Positions 44,124-54,298 of a DNA stretch of 64,000 bases are shown here, piece by piece. The position numbers were made by a program, and so were the translations under genes. A model generated the notes under the pieces. It saw only the letters and a list, made by a program, of their open reading frames with translations, was not told the origin of the DNA and ran no database searches. Origin of the DNA: Trachythela sp. YZ-2020 (Eukaryota > Cnidaria > Anthozoa > Malacalcyonacea > Clavulariidae); the NCBI GenBank assembly GCA_016169945.1, contig JADLSH010000377.1, positions 1,914,001 through 1,978,000 of the forward strand, written 5' to 3'. The stretch's first letter is position 1; each line of letters opens with the position of its first letter.

Positions 44124-44250
44124 ACGTGATGGTGCAAAACCTCTATATATAGTGCCTGAGTGGGAAAAAGTTGGAAAACCTAACCAAGTCACAGACAACA
44201 CTGTCGGTTATAGTCAACCTATACAGTGAGCCTAGAGGTAAAAGGAAATG
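44124..44250 (+). promoter_or_regulatory. Promoter-like segment with E-box and TATA box
   Basis: CACGTG (44123-44128) is followed by ctatatatag near 44142-44151 and, about 90 bases on, a GT donor-like sequence (cctagaggtaaaagg, 44231-44245). The spacing fits a core promoter and a non-coding first exon. No downstream coding exon can be tied to it except, possibly, the lone exon at 46027. Confidence 0.25.
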
Positions 44251-44392
44251 TTACGATATTATTGTGCATACTAGTTTATATTAGCGATATATAGCAATCT
44301 GGAGACTACATCGTTAGCCTAATAAGCTTACCCAAACAGTTTCAATCAGGAGAGGGGGCATACTTTTTACTTTTGTGCATGATTTTAATTTT

Positions 44393-44770
44393 AAACCAAC
44401 TGAGCTACAGAGTCCAGTTATCGAGCTCTAACCACAAGTTCATGTATATATACTAGGGTACCTCCATGTTAAGTTGTGGGTAAATATCAATATTTTAGAA
44501 ATTTCTAAGTCAAATAACCTGACTCCAACCCGTATCTTTAGCATAGCAGGTGAAAGCACTAACCACAACACTATCGGGTATATATTTACCCACAACTTAA
44601 CTTGGCAGTACCTATATATATATGAACTTGTGGTTAGAGCTCGACAACTGGACTCTGTTGCTCAGTTGGTTAGAGTGCTGCACCGGAATCGCATGGCCGC
44701 AGGATTCGATTCCTGCCAGGGACCTATAGTTGCATTTTTCGCAGCTGTTCCTGGTTAGGTCTAATAAATG
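44393..44770 (+). mobile_element. tRNA-derived SINE, copy 2, with an inverted partial copy
   Basis: The direct copy runs about 44640-44770, with A box TTGCTCAGTTGG (44658), B box GGATTCGATTCC (44702), body gttgcatttttcgcagctgttcctgg and tail taataaatg. An inverted fragment of its head (aaccaactgagctacagagtccagtt) lies at 44396-44421. Between them gagctctaaccacaagttcatgtatatat and gttaagttgtgggtaaata (44425-44488) are inverted at 44580-44645. The whole is therefore a palindrome of about 290 bases with a SINE head at each end. Confidence 0.75.
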
Positions 44771-46026
44771 TATTTATAGACAATTTAAGAACATTATTAC
44801 ATGAAGTATTATAGTGTTTCCTTGGCTCATACCAGTATCACACGGCCCGGGTACCTTAGTAAAATGCCAAAATATCTGAAATCAAACATGTCACATCGTT
44901 TAGCAATATGAATAAGTCATGAAGCGATCTCTTGCTGTTGGTGAGAGTCAGGACACAAAGTAGATATATATTAAATATATTGATATTGTATTACTAAGAA
45001 ACTAAACGCTGTGACGAATATATAAATATCATCAGTGATTAACACTGCATTTCCCAATTAGTAGTTTGATTTACTCGTGTAGACATTTCATCTAATGAGT
45101 GCAACAGTCACATTGTCACAAATCGAATTGACAAATGTCAAAATTCATTACAGCGATATTTCACTGTTTCAATGCGTTTGAAATTAGCACTATAACACTA
45201 AACAGTCTAAAGATAAGTTAGTAGGGCTTTGGCTGTAAGCAGTAAAATAACTAAAATTCTTCTCAAGGAAATTTCAAGGAAATTTTATTCCATGGTCAAG
45301 GAAATCTAAGGAAATTTTGACACGAAAGTAAGGAATTTCAAAACTAAATAGTGGAAGCACTGGAAACTCATCCGGCCCGCTCTGGATTACGCGACAAAAC
45401 ACAGGAGTGAAACAATTTTTAGATTGAAAAAGCTACCCAAAAAGTTAGCAGAGTACAAAAAGACTTCATACTAAGCACGATGCGCCGAGAAAACTAATAC
45501 ATTTGTTTTAAATGCTCATGTATTTCAGTATTTGGCCACATTAAAGTTAAAAAAATACAGTTTAAACAGATATCAAGGAAGAAAAAACTATTCTCCATAC
45601 ATAAAACTTAAAAACATGGACCAACTGTAGTGAAAACATTATTTTTCTGCCCATTTGTTCAAGTACTTTTCGTATACATGTTGTAAACAAAAAATTAAAG
45701 CCTTGGGCTTGGCCCTTGGAAAACAAAGTTGAGGCTATATGTTTTTTATCGTGAAACGACCAGAAAAAATTAAAGCATACCTTGTTCATTGTCCAGTTTT
45801 AGTAGAAAGCATTGATCGAAGTCAAAACACATGCATTCACTGCATGATTCACTTTGAGTTTTTTATGGGCAAAGCAGGTAAACACGAAGATATCCTTCGA
45901 AGCAAAACTGAACATCAGAAAACCAGGCCAAAACCTTTCATAATTCCTATGCTTTTCTGCTGCCATATATAAAAAATATCGTGTACATATTATCTATACT
46001 TTAAACTATAATTCGTCGCAGAAGTC
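44771..46026. other. Intergenic stretch, nothing recognised
   Basis: About 1.25 kb. A short R1-like phrase (ttacatgaagtattatagtg) is at 44796. The 75- and 77-codon frames at 45562-45789 and 45739-45972 overlap on opposite strands and have no domain. Confidence 0.35.
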
Positions 46027-46185
46027 ATGTATTACGGGAAAAGTCTACCTGTACGGCAAAACTCCACTCATATAGGAACTCCTCATTCCTCGACGCCATA
46101 TAAACCGATTATCGACGATGTGTGTGTTATATCATTAATCTGTGGTCATGGCGGTCATTTAAAACGACTTTGGGAAATACAAAAG
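46027..46185 (+). CDS. Candidate lone coding exon, 53 codons, function unknown
   Basis: An ATG at 46027 opens 53 codons without a stop to an excellent donor (AAG|GTGAGT) at 46186, in phase 0. The peptide begins MYYGKSLPVRQNSTHIGTPH and ends with CGHGGHLKRLWEIQK. It has normal amino-acid variety, unlike the low-complexity frames around it. A short TATA-like ccatatataaaa lies at 45962-45973. I do not recognise the protein. No partner exon could be identified in the transposon-filled 18 kb to the right; it may continue beyond the window. Confidence 0.35.
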
Positions 46186-46885
46186 GTGAGTATTTTCAAC
46201 TAAATTAGCATACGCTTTTGGAAAATAATATCATAATTTAATGCATGATTGATTCACTTTAATGACTACTGCTTGCATCTTTGTTGATGGTCTATTAATG
46301 TATCAAGATTTTCTTTAAGGATTTAACTCGCTAGGCGTGTTCGCAAAAGCAAAAGTGTGTTCGTATTGAAATCTAGACAACGTCACGTTTGCTTATAAAT
46401 ATTGCTGAAGTTAAAATTGTTTTGGTATTTTCGCTCTTTTGATAATAAATTTAATAATGGTGCTTTTAATTTGCCACATACTCAATTTTTTTCTTTTTAA
46501 ATATGTAATTCACATAATAAGCCATTTAGTAAATTAATATAGCTCATCAGACGCAAAAACGAGTCTAAATAGCCAATATTTTTGTCCATATTTTGCAATA
46601 TTGGCTATATAGAGCCTAGTTTTAAAGATTGCTGGTATATTACTGAACGGGTCTATTGACGTTCGACCAATTTTAACACATTTCTAAAAATAATGAATAA
46701 TGAAAAAAAGCCTCATGTATTTTTGAAGTCATAAGGACGGTATTCTATGACTTCACTTCCCCCGGCCCAACGTTCAAGTTTTGTCAGCCTCGCTTTGATT
46801 TCACAATTACACTGATCTCAAATTATTTCGCTAGACTGGAATTTTCAATTTTAATAAATTCTTAAATTTTACATATGATAAAAAA
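46186..46885. other. Possible intron of the 46027 exon, nothing recognised
   Basis: AT-rich sequence with one inverted phrase (gagtctaaatagccaatattttt...atattggctatatagagcc, 46561-46615). No gene is seen. Confidence 0.35.
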
Positions 46886-47020
46886 TAAACACGTTATTTA
46901 CCGGCAGCGTCGGTCCGGATGAGAAAAACTGTGCCCTCGGTCTTGAAAACGTCCCACGCCCTCCGGGCTTGGGCCGTTTTCAAGACCTCGGCACAGGGAC
47001 CTCGCAACCGGTAAATAACA
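46886..47020. repeat. Large imperfect palindrome P3
   Basis: gttatttaccgg (46891) pairs with ccggtaaataac (47009), and aactgtgccctcggtcttgaaaacg pairs with cgttttcaagacctcggcacag around a ccctccgggcttggg centre. Its form resembles P1 (26453-26585) and the second half of P2. There is no coding content. Confidence 0.65.
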
Positions 47021-47595
47021 TATATATAATTTTCACTCAATAATTTTCCATCTACAAAAACCTTTCAATTATTATTCAATCGAGTGAGATGCCACCAAAA
47101 TATTGATAGTATACAAATACGTTAATTCTATGTTTTTTAAATCAATAATATATAAAGTTAGATTTATATGATTTTCGGAAAAAGTGACATTTTTGTCACT
47201 CTCCATCAATACTTTCGCCATTCTTGTCTATAACTTTGTGTAAATTTGTATACTGTACCAATTAATAAGAATTTTCGCCGTATATAGTTAGTCTATTTAT
47301 ATGATATAAAGGGAAACTAGCTATAGCCTAAAGACTAAAGTCAAGAATTAAAATTTCCTCGACAACTCTTGCGTGTTTTGCACTTAACATGTCATGTTAA
47401 GTAAGGTTAATTAACTCTGCCCTTTTCATTTTTGGCTGGAGACAAAGCTGATATAGTTCAAATGGCATTGGGTATGACTAAAAGGAGAGTTAGCACCGGA
47501 GAGTTAAATCGAAGAGCTAGTTAAGATTTCGGAGAGTTAAGTTTGAGCCATGCCCTAACCACGCCCACCACTTGCAACGGCCACACCCAATTGCT
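47021..47595. other. Intergenic stretch, mostly unrecognised
   Basis: AT-rich. From about 47485 it contains several gagagttaa phrases that recur in the inverted arms of the foldback element to its right, so the element may begin near 47480. Confidence 0.35.
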
Positions 47596-48248
47596 TAACT
47601 CTCCCGATGCTTTCTTTGAACTAACATGAGAGAGGTAAATTTGACTTAATTCCTTCCGCAAAAACTTAAAAAATCATGAGGGAGCTAACATTAGCGGAAG
47701 TTAAATCAGTTTTTGAATTAACGGTTAAGAACACTAATATAAATGGCAAGTACTTTTGTATCCCTTACGGTCTAGCATTTTGGACTCAGAAATTGTATCG
47801 GAAGCAAAGCAAAGTCCTTGCTTAGTATATCCGGTATATGATACATCAACAGTTTTTTAGTTTAGATATAGGTAATGAGAACCATAATGGTGGTGTATCA
47901 AATATGAGTGTAACAACAGTCCTTGAGTAAGCTGCGAAATTGTGAAATATGAGATGTATTGGCCACGAGTTTGTCGCTAAAATTTATTATCATATGTAAA
48001 AACTATAAAAGTAAAATGTTTGTATGAATATAAACGTAAAAAATGAGAGTATGTAAGAAGTAAAATATAAAGGTTGAACTTGTAGTGTATGTAAAGTTTA
48101 TGTGTGTTTATAAGTGTAACTGTTGGTGTATAAAAATGTGCCCAGGCTCATACGAGACTGGCCACGTTGTACTGAAAAGCTTGTATAGAGGCATGTAATT
48201 ATTAGTTAAAGAGAATAAGGAAATATACGGTATATGTATGTCTTTCAG

Positions 48249-48296
48249 AATCCCCGTACGCGTTTCGTCCCTCGTGGACTCATCAGCGCGGGGATC
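48249..48296 (-). ncRNA. Hammerhead ribozyme-like motif, left arm
   Basis: On the minus strand: stem I AUCCCCG, a two-base insertion (CG), core CUGAUGAG (48286-48279), stem II GUCC/GGAC with loop ACGAG, core GAAA (48266-48263), a minimal helix III (CGCG) ending in UA, then the returning stem I strand CGGGGAU. All core bases are conserved, including G8. The insertion between stem I and the core may impair folding. The very short helix III is like the minimal type I hammerheads reported in Penelope-like elements. Confidence 0.6.
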
Positions 48297-48401
48297 AGGG
48301 TTGACACTATAACTTTTATATTATACATATATTAATTTTGTTTATCTTTATTTGTCTTTTAAATTTCGTTCTTCTATCTTTCTCACACATGTGCCAACCC
48401 T

Positions 48402-48447
48402 GATCCCCGCTGATTAGTTCATGAGGGACGAAACGCGTACGGGGATT
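48402..48447 (+). ncRNA. Hammerhead ribozyme-like motif, right arm
   Basis: On the plus strand: stem I AUCCCCG/CGGGGAU pairs directly without the two-base insertion of the left copy, the core reads CUGAUUAG (48410-48417), stem II GUUC/GGAC with loop AUGAG, and the core GAAA is at 48430-48433. The core G8 is changed to U, which is expected to abolish cleavage. Stem II keeps pairing through a U-G pair. Confidence 0.55.
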
Positions 48448-49051
48448 CTGAAATACATACATATATATTTCCTTCTTCTCTTTAACTAATAATTACATGC
48501 CTCTATACAAGCTTTTCAGTACAGCGTGGCCAGTCTCGTATGAGCCTGGGCACATTTTTGTACACCACAAGTTACAGTTATAAACACACATAAACTTTAC
48601 ATACACTACAAGTTCAACCTTTATGTTTTACTTCTTACTTACTATCATTTTTTAGGTTTATATTCATACAAACATTTTACTTTTATAGTTTTTACATAAT
48701 TATGATAAATTTTTGCGACCAACACGTGGCCAATACATGATCATATTTCACACTTAATTTCACACGCTATTTTTCCATGTTCTTGATAAACCACATTAAT
48801 ACATTACTCCCTCGTTTTGTTGCTTGTAGTTGCTTGGGCAAGTTTTACAAGTCTTCTTAATTGATGCTTAAATGAACACTTATATATAGGTCGTATTTAT
48901 TGCAAAATTCAAAATAATTTTTTCTTTTAGTCTTGCAGTGGTTTTAGTCTCAGAAGTCTTACTAACTCTCTCATACTTTTTTACGTTTTTGCGGAGGAGA
49001 GTTAAGTCAAATGTAACTCTCTCATGTTATTTCAAAGAAAGCATCGGAGAG

Positions 49052-49779
49052 TTCAAATTAGGGTGTGGTATATCCACTGGAGTGACATTGTATACATGTA
49101 TATTTTCTATTTTTGTTTGCTGGCTGAGGGGACGGTTAAATATATTGGCTAAGTAATGGGTTCGAGTATATTCCAACGTGATTTCTGCAGTATTGGTCTA
49201 AAAAGAAGTGAGCATCTAGATTCGGCATTTCCCAGATAGATATCGCAATTTTATTATATGAAAATCAAAATATGAAACTGAAATTACAATTTGTAACAAA
49301 AATATTAAGAACTTGATCAATATTTTGAATTGGATAAAATTTTGTAATGTATAATACAAACTTGAAAAAAGAAATCTCATAAAAAAAACGGTTCACATAT
49401 ACAATATTACAAATTATATTAACTTATATTGGCTTATATATGTTGGTAATAAGTTTGTTATGTCCTTTTTTGTTTGTTAGTAACATAGTTTAGTAGAGTT
49501 GCAATACGTTTTTGCTGGTTTAGGGATGTGTTTGTTAAGTCTTACGGTATTTGTTATTAATTTGTTTACAATTTTGTCCGTTCGTGCATGTTTGCTGTAT
49601 TTTGTTTTGTAGTAGACCGTTTGTGCAGTCGTTTCTGTTTACGTTATTTGTGTCCGTTATACGAGAGAAACGGAAAGGAGTTGTGGTAGGTTTAACATGG
49701 TAGTCTATATATAGTAAAGAGTTTCCGTATAAAATTATAGTCTTCAATATATAGTTGAAGAATATCTACTGTAACGTAT
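49052..49779. other. AT-rich stretch before the BEL/Pao fragment
   Basis: No gene or 5' LTR is seen. The junction with the retroelement lies near 49780-49810. Confidence 0.4.
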
Positions 49780-49792
49780 AGTTTCGGTTTTA

Positions 49793-51645
49793 ATGATTCC
49801 TGCAGTACAAATGTGTTGTGGGTGGTTGGAGACATCGACAGCAGATTACGAAAGCCTTTGTCGACTCGACGTACTCAGTTTAGAAGATTCCGCTACTGGT
49901 GCCAAACGACCATCCACAACGAATTTAAAGAGCAATTGGTACGCAGCCCTGAGGGATGGTACGAAACGTCGTTGCCGTGGAAGGGAAACCGTCCAACCCT
50001 TCCAAACAACAAATCAGGAAGTCTAAGAAGACTCGACAGCCTTGTGAAGAAGTTAGAAAAGTCGAACTTGCTCCAACAATACGACAAAGTGATCAAGGAC
50101 CAACTCGAAGAGGGGATCGTAGAACGAGTTGAAAATCCAGCGCAAGGACGGGAGTTCTATATCCCTCACAAGCCAGTGGTGAGGGAATCAGCAGAGAGCA
50201 CTAAACTACGAGTGGTTTACGATGCATCCGCCCGTGGAAGCGACAACTCGCCATCCTTAAATGATTGTCTAAATCCTGGACCCCCCTTGCAAAATCAGCT
50301 ATGGAACGTGTTGGTGAGGTCTCGGTTCCACCCGGTAGCGCTTACCGGGGATCTTAGACAAGACTTTCTGCAAGTGAGGATCCATGACCAAGATTGGGAC
50401 GCGCTCAAATTCCATTGGTTCAAAGATATTCAAACAAAAACCGTCGAAGTTCTCCGTTTCACCAGGGCCCTATTCGGATTAGCCCCATCGCCATTCCTGC
50501 TAGGAGGAGTAACCTATCGAACAGTCTATCCTAAAATCGTGGAAGACATCGAGAAGAGTCTTTACGTGGACGACTTAATCGGTTTGGGAGTGAACGAAGA
50601 TGAAGCAAGACAACTGAAGACTACTGCCACGGAGATCTTTGCCAACGCAACATTTGACCTGCACAAATGGCACTCGAACGTGCGAGAATTGGAGACACCT
50701 ACAAACGTGAACGAGAGCGAGACGGAGACGCACGCGAAGCAGCAATTGGGAGTTCCGAAGGGGGAGGAATCAAGCATTCTGAGTCTTTCATGGCACAAAG
50801 AAAAGGACACTATTGGTGTCAAGTTTCCATCCACTCCAGCCGAACCAACGAAAAGAGGGATTCTCGGAAAGGTCGCGCGAGTATACGATCCGCTGGGATT
50901 AGTATCACCCGTTACGCTTACTGGTAAGTTTCTATATCGTGATGCCTGCAATGCTAAATTGGCATGGGATGCCAAATTGCCTTACGAACTGTCGCGAAGA
51001 TTGATGCAGTGGGAAGGAAGCTTATCGACCGAAACTACCACCAACCGATCCGTAGCTGTCCATCAAGAACCAATCAACGATATTCACCTCCATTCCTTCG
51101 GTGACGCGAGCGGAAAGGGTGTTGCTGCAGCAGTCTATGCAGTCGTTTTCCAAGCATCGGGGTTGAGTCAAGGTCTAGTTGCAGCCAAAGCGAGATTGGT
51201 AAAACAAGGACTAACGATTCCTAGACTAGAGTTGATTTCTGGGCACATGGCAGTAAACCTGATTACCAACGTGAAGAATGCACTCGAAGGGTTCAATGTT
51301 AGTAGAGAAATGTGCTGGCTTGATAGCACCGTTGCCCTTCACTGGATTCGTGGTAAGGGCAGCTACAAACAGTTTGTCGGAAATCGAGTCCAGAAGATTA
51401 AGGATCATGTTAATGTCACGTGGCGTCATGCCGGCACAGAGGAGAATCCAGCGGATCTTGGTAGTCGACATCGGGGTGGAACGGTGACACAGAAAGCTTT
51501 ATGGTGGAATGGACCAACCTGGTCATCAGATAGTGAGCAGTGGCCGCCAAATATTACAACCAGCACCTCGCCAGAAAGCCGAGTTGAAGAGAAAGTCGTG
51601 AAGGAAATCTTTGCAATGACCCAAATCGTAAGCGATCAAGTTTGA
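49793..51645 (+). pseudogene. pol: BEL/Pao pol, first part: reverse transcriptase and RNase H
   Basis: The first phrase, LCRLDVLSLEDSATGA, is in one frame (49850-49905). The frame then shifts to a 580-codon run with the RT boxes KLRVVYDASA, LTGDLRQDFLQVRI, RALFGLAPSPFLL and the catalytic YVDDLIG (50565). After these come the Pao-type connection, an RNase H start HSFGDASGKG (51090) and the RNase H segment CWLDSTVALHWIRG with NPADLGSR near 51450. It stops at 51645, but the expected continuation runs in the +1-shifted frame. These domains copy the element RNA into DNA in the cytoplasmic particle. Confidence 0.85.
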
Positions 51646-53097
51646 TGCCCTCCTCGAGGAGTACGATTTCTTGAAAGTAGTCAGAGTCTGCGCTTGGATA
51701 GCCAGATTTACGAGAAACGCGAGAGAAACCAAGGAAACGAGAATCAAGGGACCGTTGTCAACAGAAGAAATCGAGGAAATCAAATTACCTTGTGGGTCAA
51801 ACGTGCACAGGAGAGTTCGCGAGGTTCGAACGAATTCGAAAGAGATCAACTGCAATTGAATCTGCAACCTAATGAGGAAAGTTTACTCGAGTGTCGTGGT
51901 CGAATACAGGGACAATATCCAATCTATTTACCGGACTGTCACTTATTTACCAAAAAGCTTATCATGGAAGCACATTTGAAGACCTTGCATGGTGGAATCG
52001 GTCTTACTATGACGGATGTGAGGAAACGTTACTGGGTGCCTCGATTGAGACGACTGGCTAACAAAGTTATCAAATCTTGCAAAGGATGTGCTCGGTTTCG
52101 CGCCAAAGTATTTGCTATTCCACCACCTGGCAAACAGCCAACGGATCGTACTGAAGGTTCTGAAGCATTCGAAGTGGTAGGAGTGGACTTTGCGGGACCG
52201 CTAAAGTATCGAAAGAAGAAGAACCAAGAAGGAAACGCATACATTGTTGTGTACGCATGCAGTCTGAGCCGTGTTCTCTACATGGAAGTGTTGACCAGCA
52301 TGGAAACCACGGAGTTCCTGCAGAGTTTGAAGCGGTTGATAGCCCGTCGTGGTCGTCCCAAGAGGATTTACTCTGATAATGGTGGAACATTCATCGCAGC
52401 AGCGAAATGGATCAGAGCAGTGATGAAAGACGAGCGTGTTAACAATTTCCTAGCGACAGAAGGCGTCAAATGGCAGTTCAACCTAAGTCGCGCGCCTTGG
52501 TGGGGCGGACAGTTCGAAAGATTAATCGGCCTGATCAAGCGATCGCTCTATAAAACCATCGGTAATGGTTTTTTGTCATTAGAGGAGTTACGAGAAGTGA
52601 TTTTAGATGTTGAAGTAACACTTAACAATCGACCGTTAAGTTATATCGAGGACGATGTCCAGTTTCCAGTCTTAACGCCGAATTTGCTGTTATTTGGTCG
52701 TCCCAACATTCTTCCTGAGTTAGAACCGCATCGATTAGAGTCGAAAGACCTTCGAAAACGCGCTAAGTATCTTCGACGTTGTAAAGTAGCGGTATGGCGT
52801 CGATGGACCGGTGAGTACTTGAGGGGACTGCGCGAGCGTTATAACCTCAAACATGATGGGAAAACGAGTACACCAACCGCAGGCGAAGTGGTGATTGTCA
52901 AATCGGATCTCAAGAATCGTGGGAAGTGGAAAATGGGGATTGTCGAGAAGGTTATTCCAGGAATAGACGGTGTAGTACGTACGAGCGGCAAGATTACGCG
53001 TAGGAGAATCAGAATTGGAGAGATCTGTTCAGCATTTATACCCACTGGAACTGCCGTGCGATATGACAGAATCGGAGCCAGTAAAACTAAATGTTAA
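51640..53097 (+). pseudogene. pol: BEL/Pao pol, second part: integrase and C-terminal domain
   Basis: From about 51640 to 51785 the sense frame is displaced (VVRVCAWIARFTRNARE, LSTEEIEEIKL). It then returns to the earlier frame with LWVKRAQ. Next come the H2C2 zinc segment (H at 51973 region, HGG, CKGCARF), the integrase core with D in VGVDFAGPL, D in YSDNGGTF and E in GGQFERLIG, and the family-typical C-terminal domain (VWRRWTGEYLRGLRERYN, VVIVKSD). It stops at 53097. The two opposite frame changes, 150 bases apart, restore the phase. Confidence 0.85.
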
Positions 53098-53329
53098 AGC
53101 ACCTGAGTTTCAATCGAGAGCGAGGCGACAAGCAGCTGCAGAGGCCAGAGATCGGATTGCGGCCATTACGTACGAAGAAAGCGAGTAGCAAAGGACGGAC
53201 AGTACATTTCATAGAACACTCAAAATTAGTTTATTAACACTAATTCTTGTTTCCATTATAGACTGTTTTGTTAACATGGACCCGAACAATGCGAGAACAT
53301 TTGTCTCTTTCGAGACAAATGGGGGAGTG

Positions 53330-53551
53330 TGTTAAATATTTTGCATAATTATTGATTTAGAATAGTAATTAGATTGACTCGCGCGGACGGAGTCTGGATC
53401 GAGTTCTGGTTGCCAGGGCAACCAACGTGGTGTGAACGTGAGAGAGAGAAATACATATTTATAAGCGGTGATTTTTGTGATTTAAACTTTAATAAATACC
53501 ATTAAAACTTGTGACTATTGTGAATAGTGTTGCGGCTACACATTTCCAACA
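53330..53551 (+). repeat. 3' LTR of the BEL/Pao element
   Basis: It begins TGTTAAAT and ends TTCCAACA (TG...CA, 222 bases), preceded by the purine-rich primer gacaaatgggggagtg. It contains an AATAAA at about 53491-53496. No second LTR copy is found within the window. Confidence 0.75.
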
Positions 53552-54170
53552 GTACTACATTTAATTAAACACTTCACAATTAATTGTGCTTCCGGCTTTG
53601 TTACAAAGCAGATTCACTTCCAAGATTAGTCTGACCCAGTCTGGGGCCGGTTGTACGAAAGGCGTTCAGCTTAAACGGTGTTTAGCCTCTATCCAGCGGA
53701 TAAATTTCCTATCCGGCGGTTAGTTAACCAGTAGATAAAATTGCGTTGTACGAAGTCCGTTTAGCACCGCGTTAACTATCCGTCGGATAACTTTAAAATT
53801 AACCGGAGAAAACCTGATTTTCCTGAAATTTCTTACCTCTACATCATCCGTTGCCAGGCATTTTTAACATTTCAACTTAATTTGTATTCTTAATGCTTTA
53901 TTCAACTTGTGAAATCCGAGGTGAAATCCACAAAGCTTTCAAACTATTATAAAATGTTTAGAAACGAACTTTCTCTGAGCCTCATTTTATAATTGATTTC
54001 TGTGTTTCTTAATATAGATCAGAATAAGGCTTTAAATTTTTATTTAAAAATATTTTGCCAAACACAAGTGTACTTTTTCATTAATACTTCGAGAACAAGT
54101 GCTATTTCGTATTAATATTATTATTAACCATTTTTACTCAATTTTTACTCAATTGACGTTGCTCAATTTT

Positions 54171-54230
54171 TACTAGGGGTATTTGGGAGAAAATACCACA
54201 TGTGGTATTTTCTCCCAAATACCCATAGTA
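54171..54230. repeat. Near-perfect 60-bp palindrome
   Basis: 54177-54224 is a perfect 48-base palindrome without a loop, centred on acatgt. With one mismatch it extends to 54171-54230 (tacta/tagta). It lies just outside the 3' end of the Penelope-like fragment. Confidence 0.9.
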
Positions 54231-54298
54231 AAAAGAATTAAGAGAAAATGTTGATGTTCTTAGCCAAGCAGAAACGAGGAAAATTGTTAATAATGATA

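Larger units (their letters stand above)
47596..49051. mobile_element. Large foldback element with hammerhead-bearing arms
   Basis: There are two nested sets of inverted arms. The outer arms are 47596-47700 and 48945-49051 (cgatgctttctttgaa with atgagagag against ctctctcat with ttcaaagaaagcatcg). The inner arms, about 375 bases each, are about 47937-48312 and 48380-48755, nearly identical in inverse, around a loop of about 65-90 bases. Each inner arm contains a hammerhead ribozyme-like motif. No reading frame is present. Inverted terminal repeats with hammerhead motifs are known from Penelope-like elements, and a Penelope-like polymerase fragment lies 5 kb to the right (54299). The relation is inference. 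Confidence 0.75.
49780..53551 (+). mobile_element. BEL/Pao LTR retrotransposon, 5'-truncated
   Basis: It contains the end of the protease-RT junction, RT, RNase H, integrase and the C-terminal domain, followed by a purine-rich tract (about 53314-53328) and one LTR (53330-53551). Gag, most of the protease and the 5' LTR are missing. Order and motifs place it in BEL/Pao. GC content is visibly higher than in its surroundings. At least three frame changes are present, so the copy is dead. Confidence 0.88.

Noticed and set aside
44474..44758. 94-codon ORF with [13 protein letters not shown]
   Set aside because: It is the chance translation of the SINE head and body.
50562..50975. 137-codon minus-strand ORF
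   Set aside because: Antisense shadow of the BEL/Pao reverse transcriptase.
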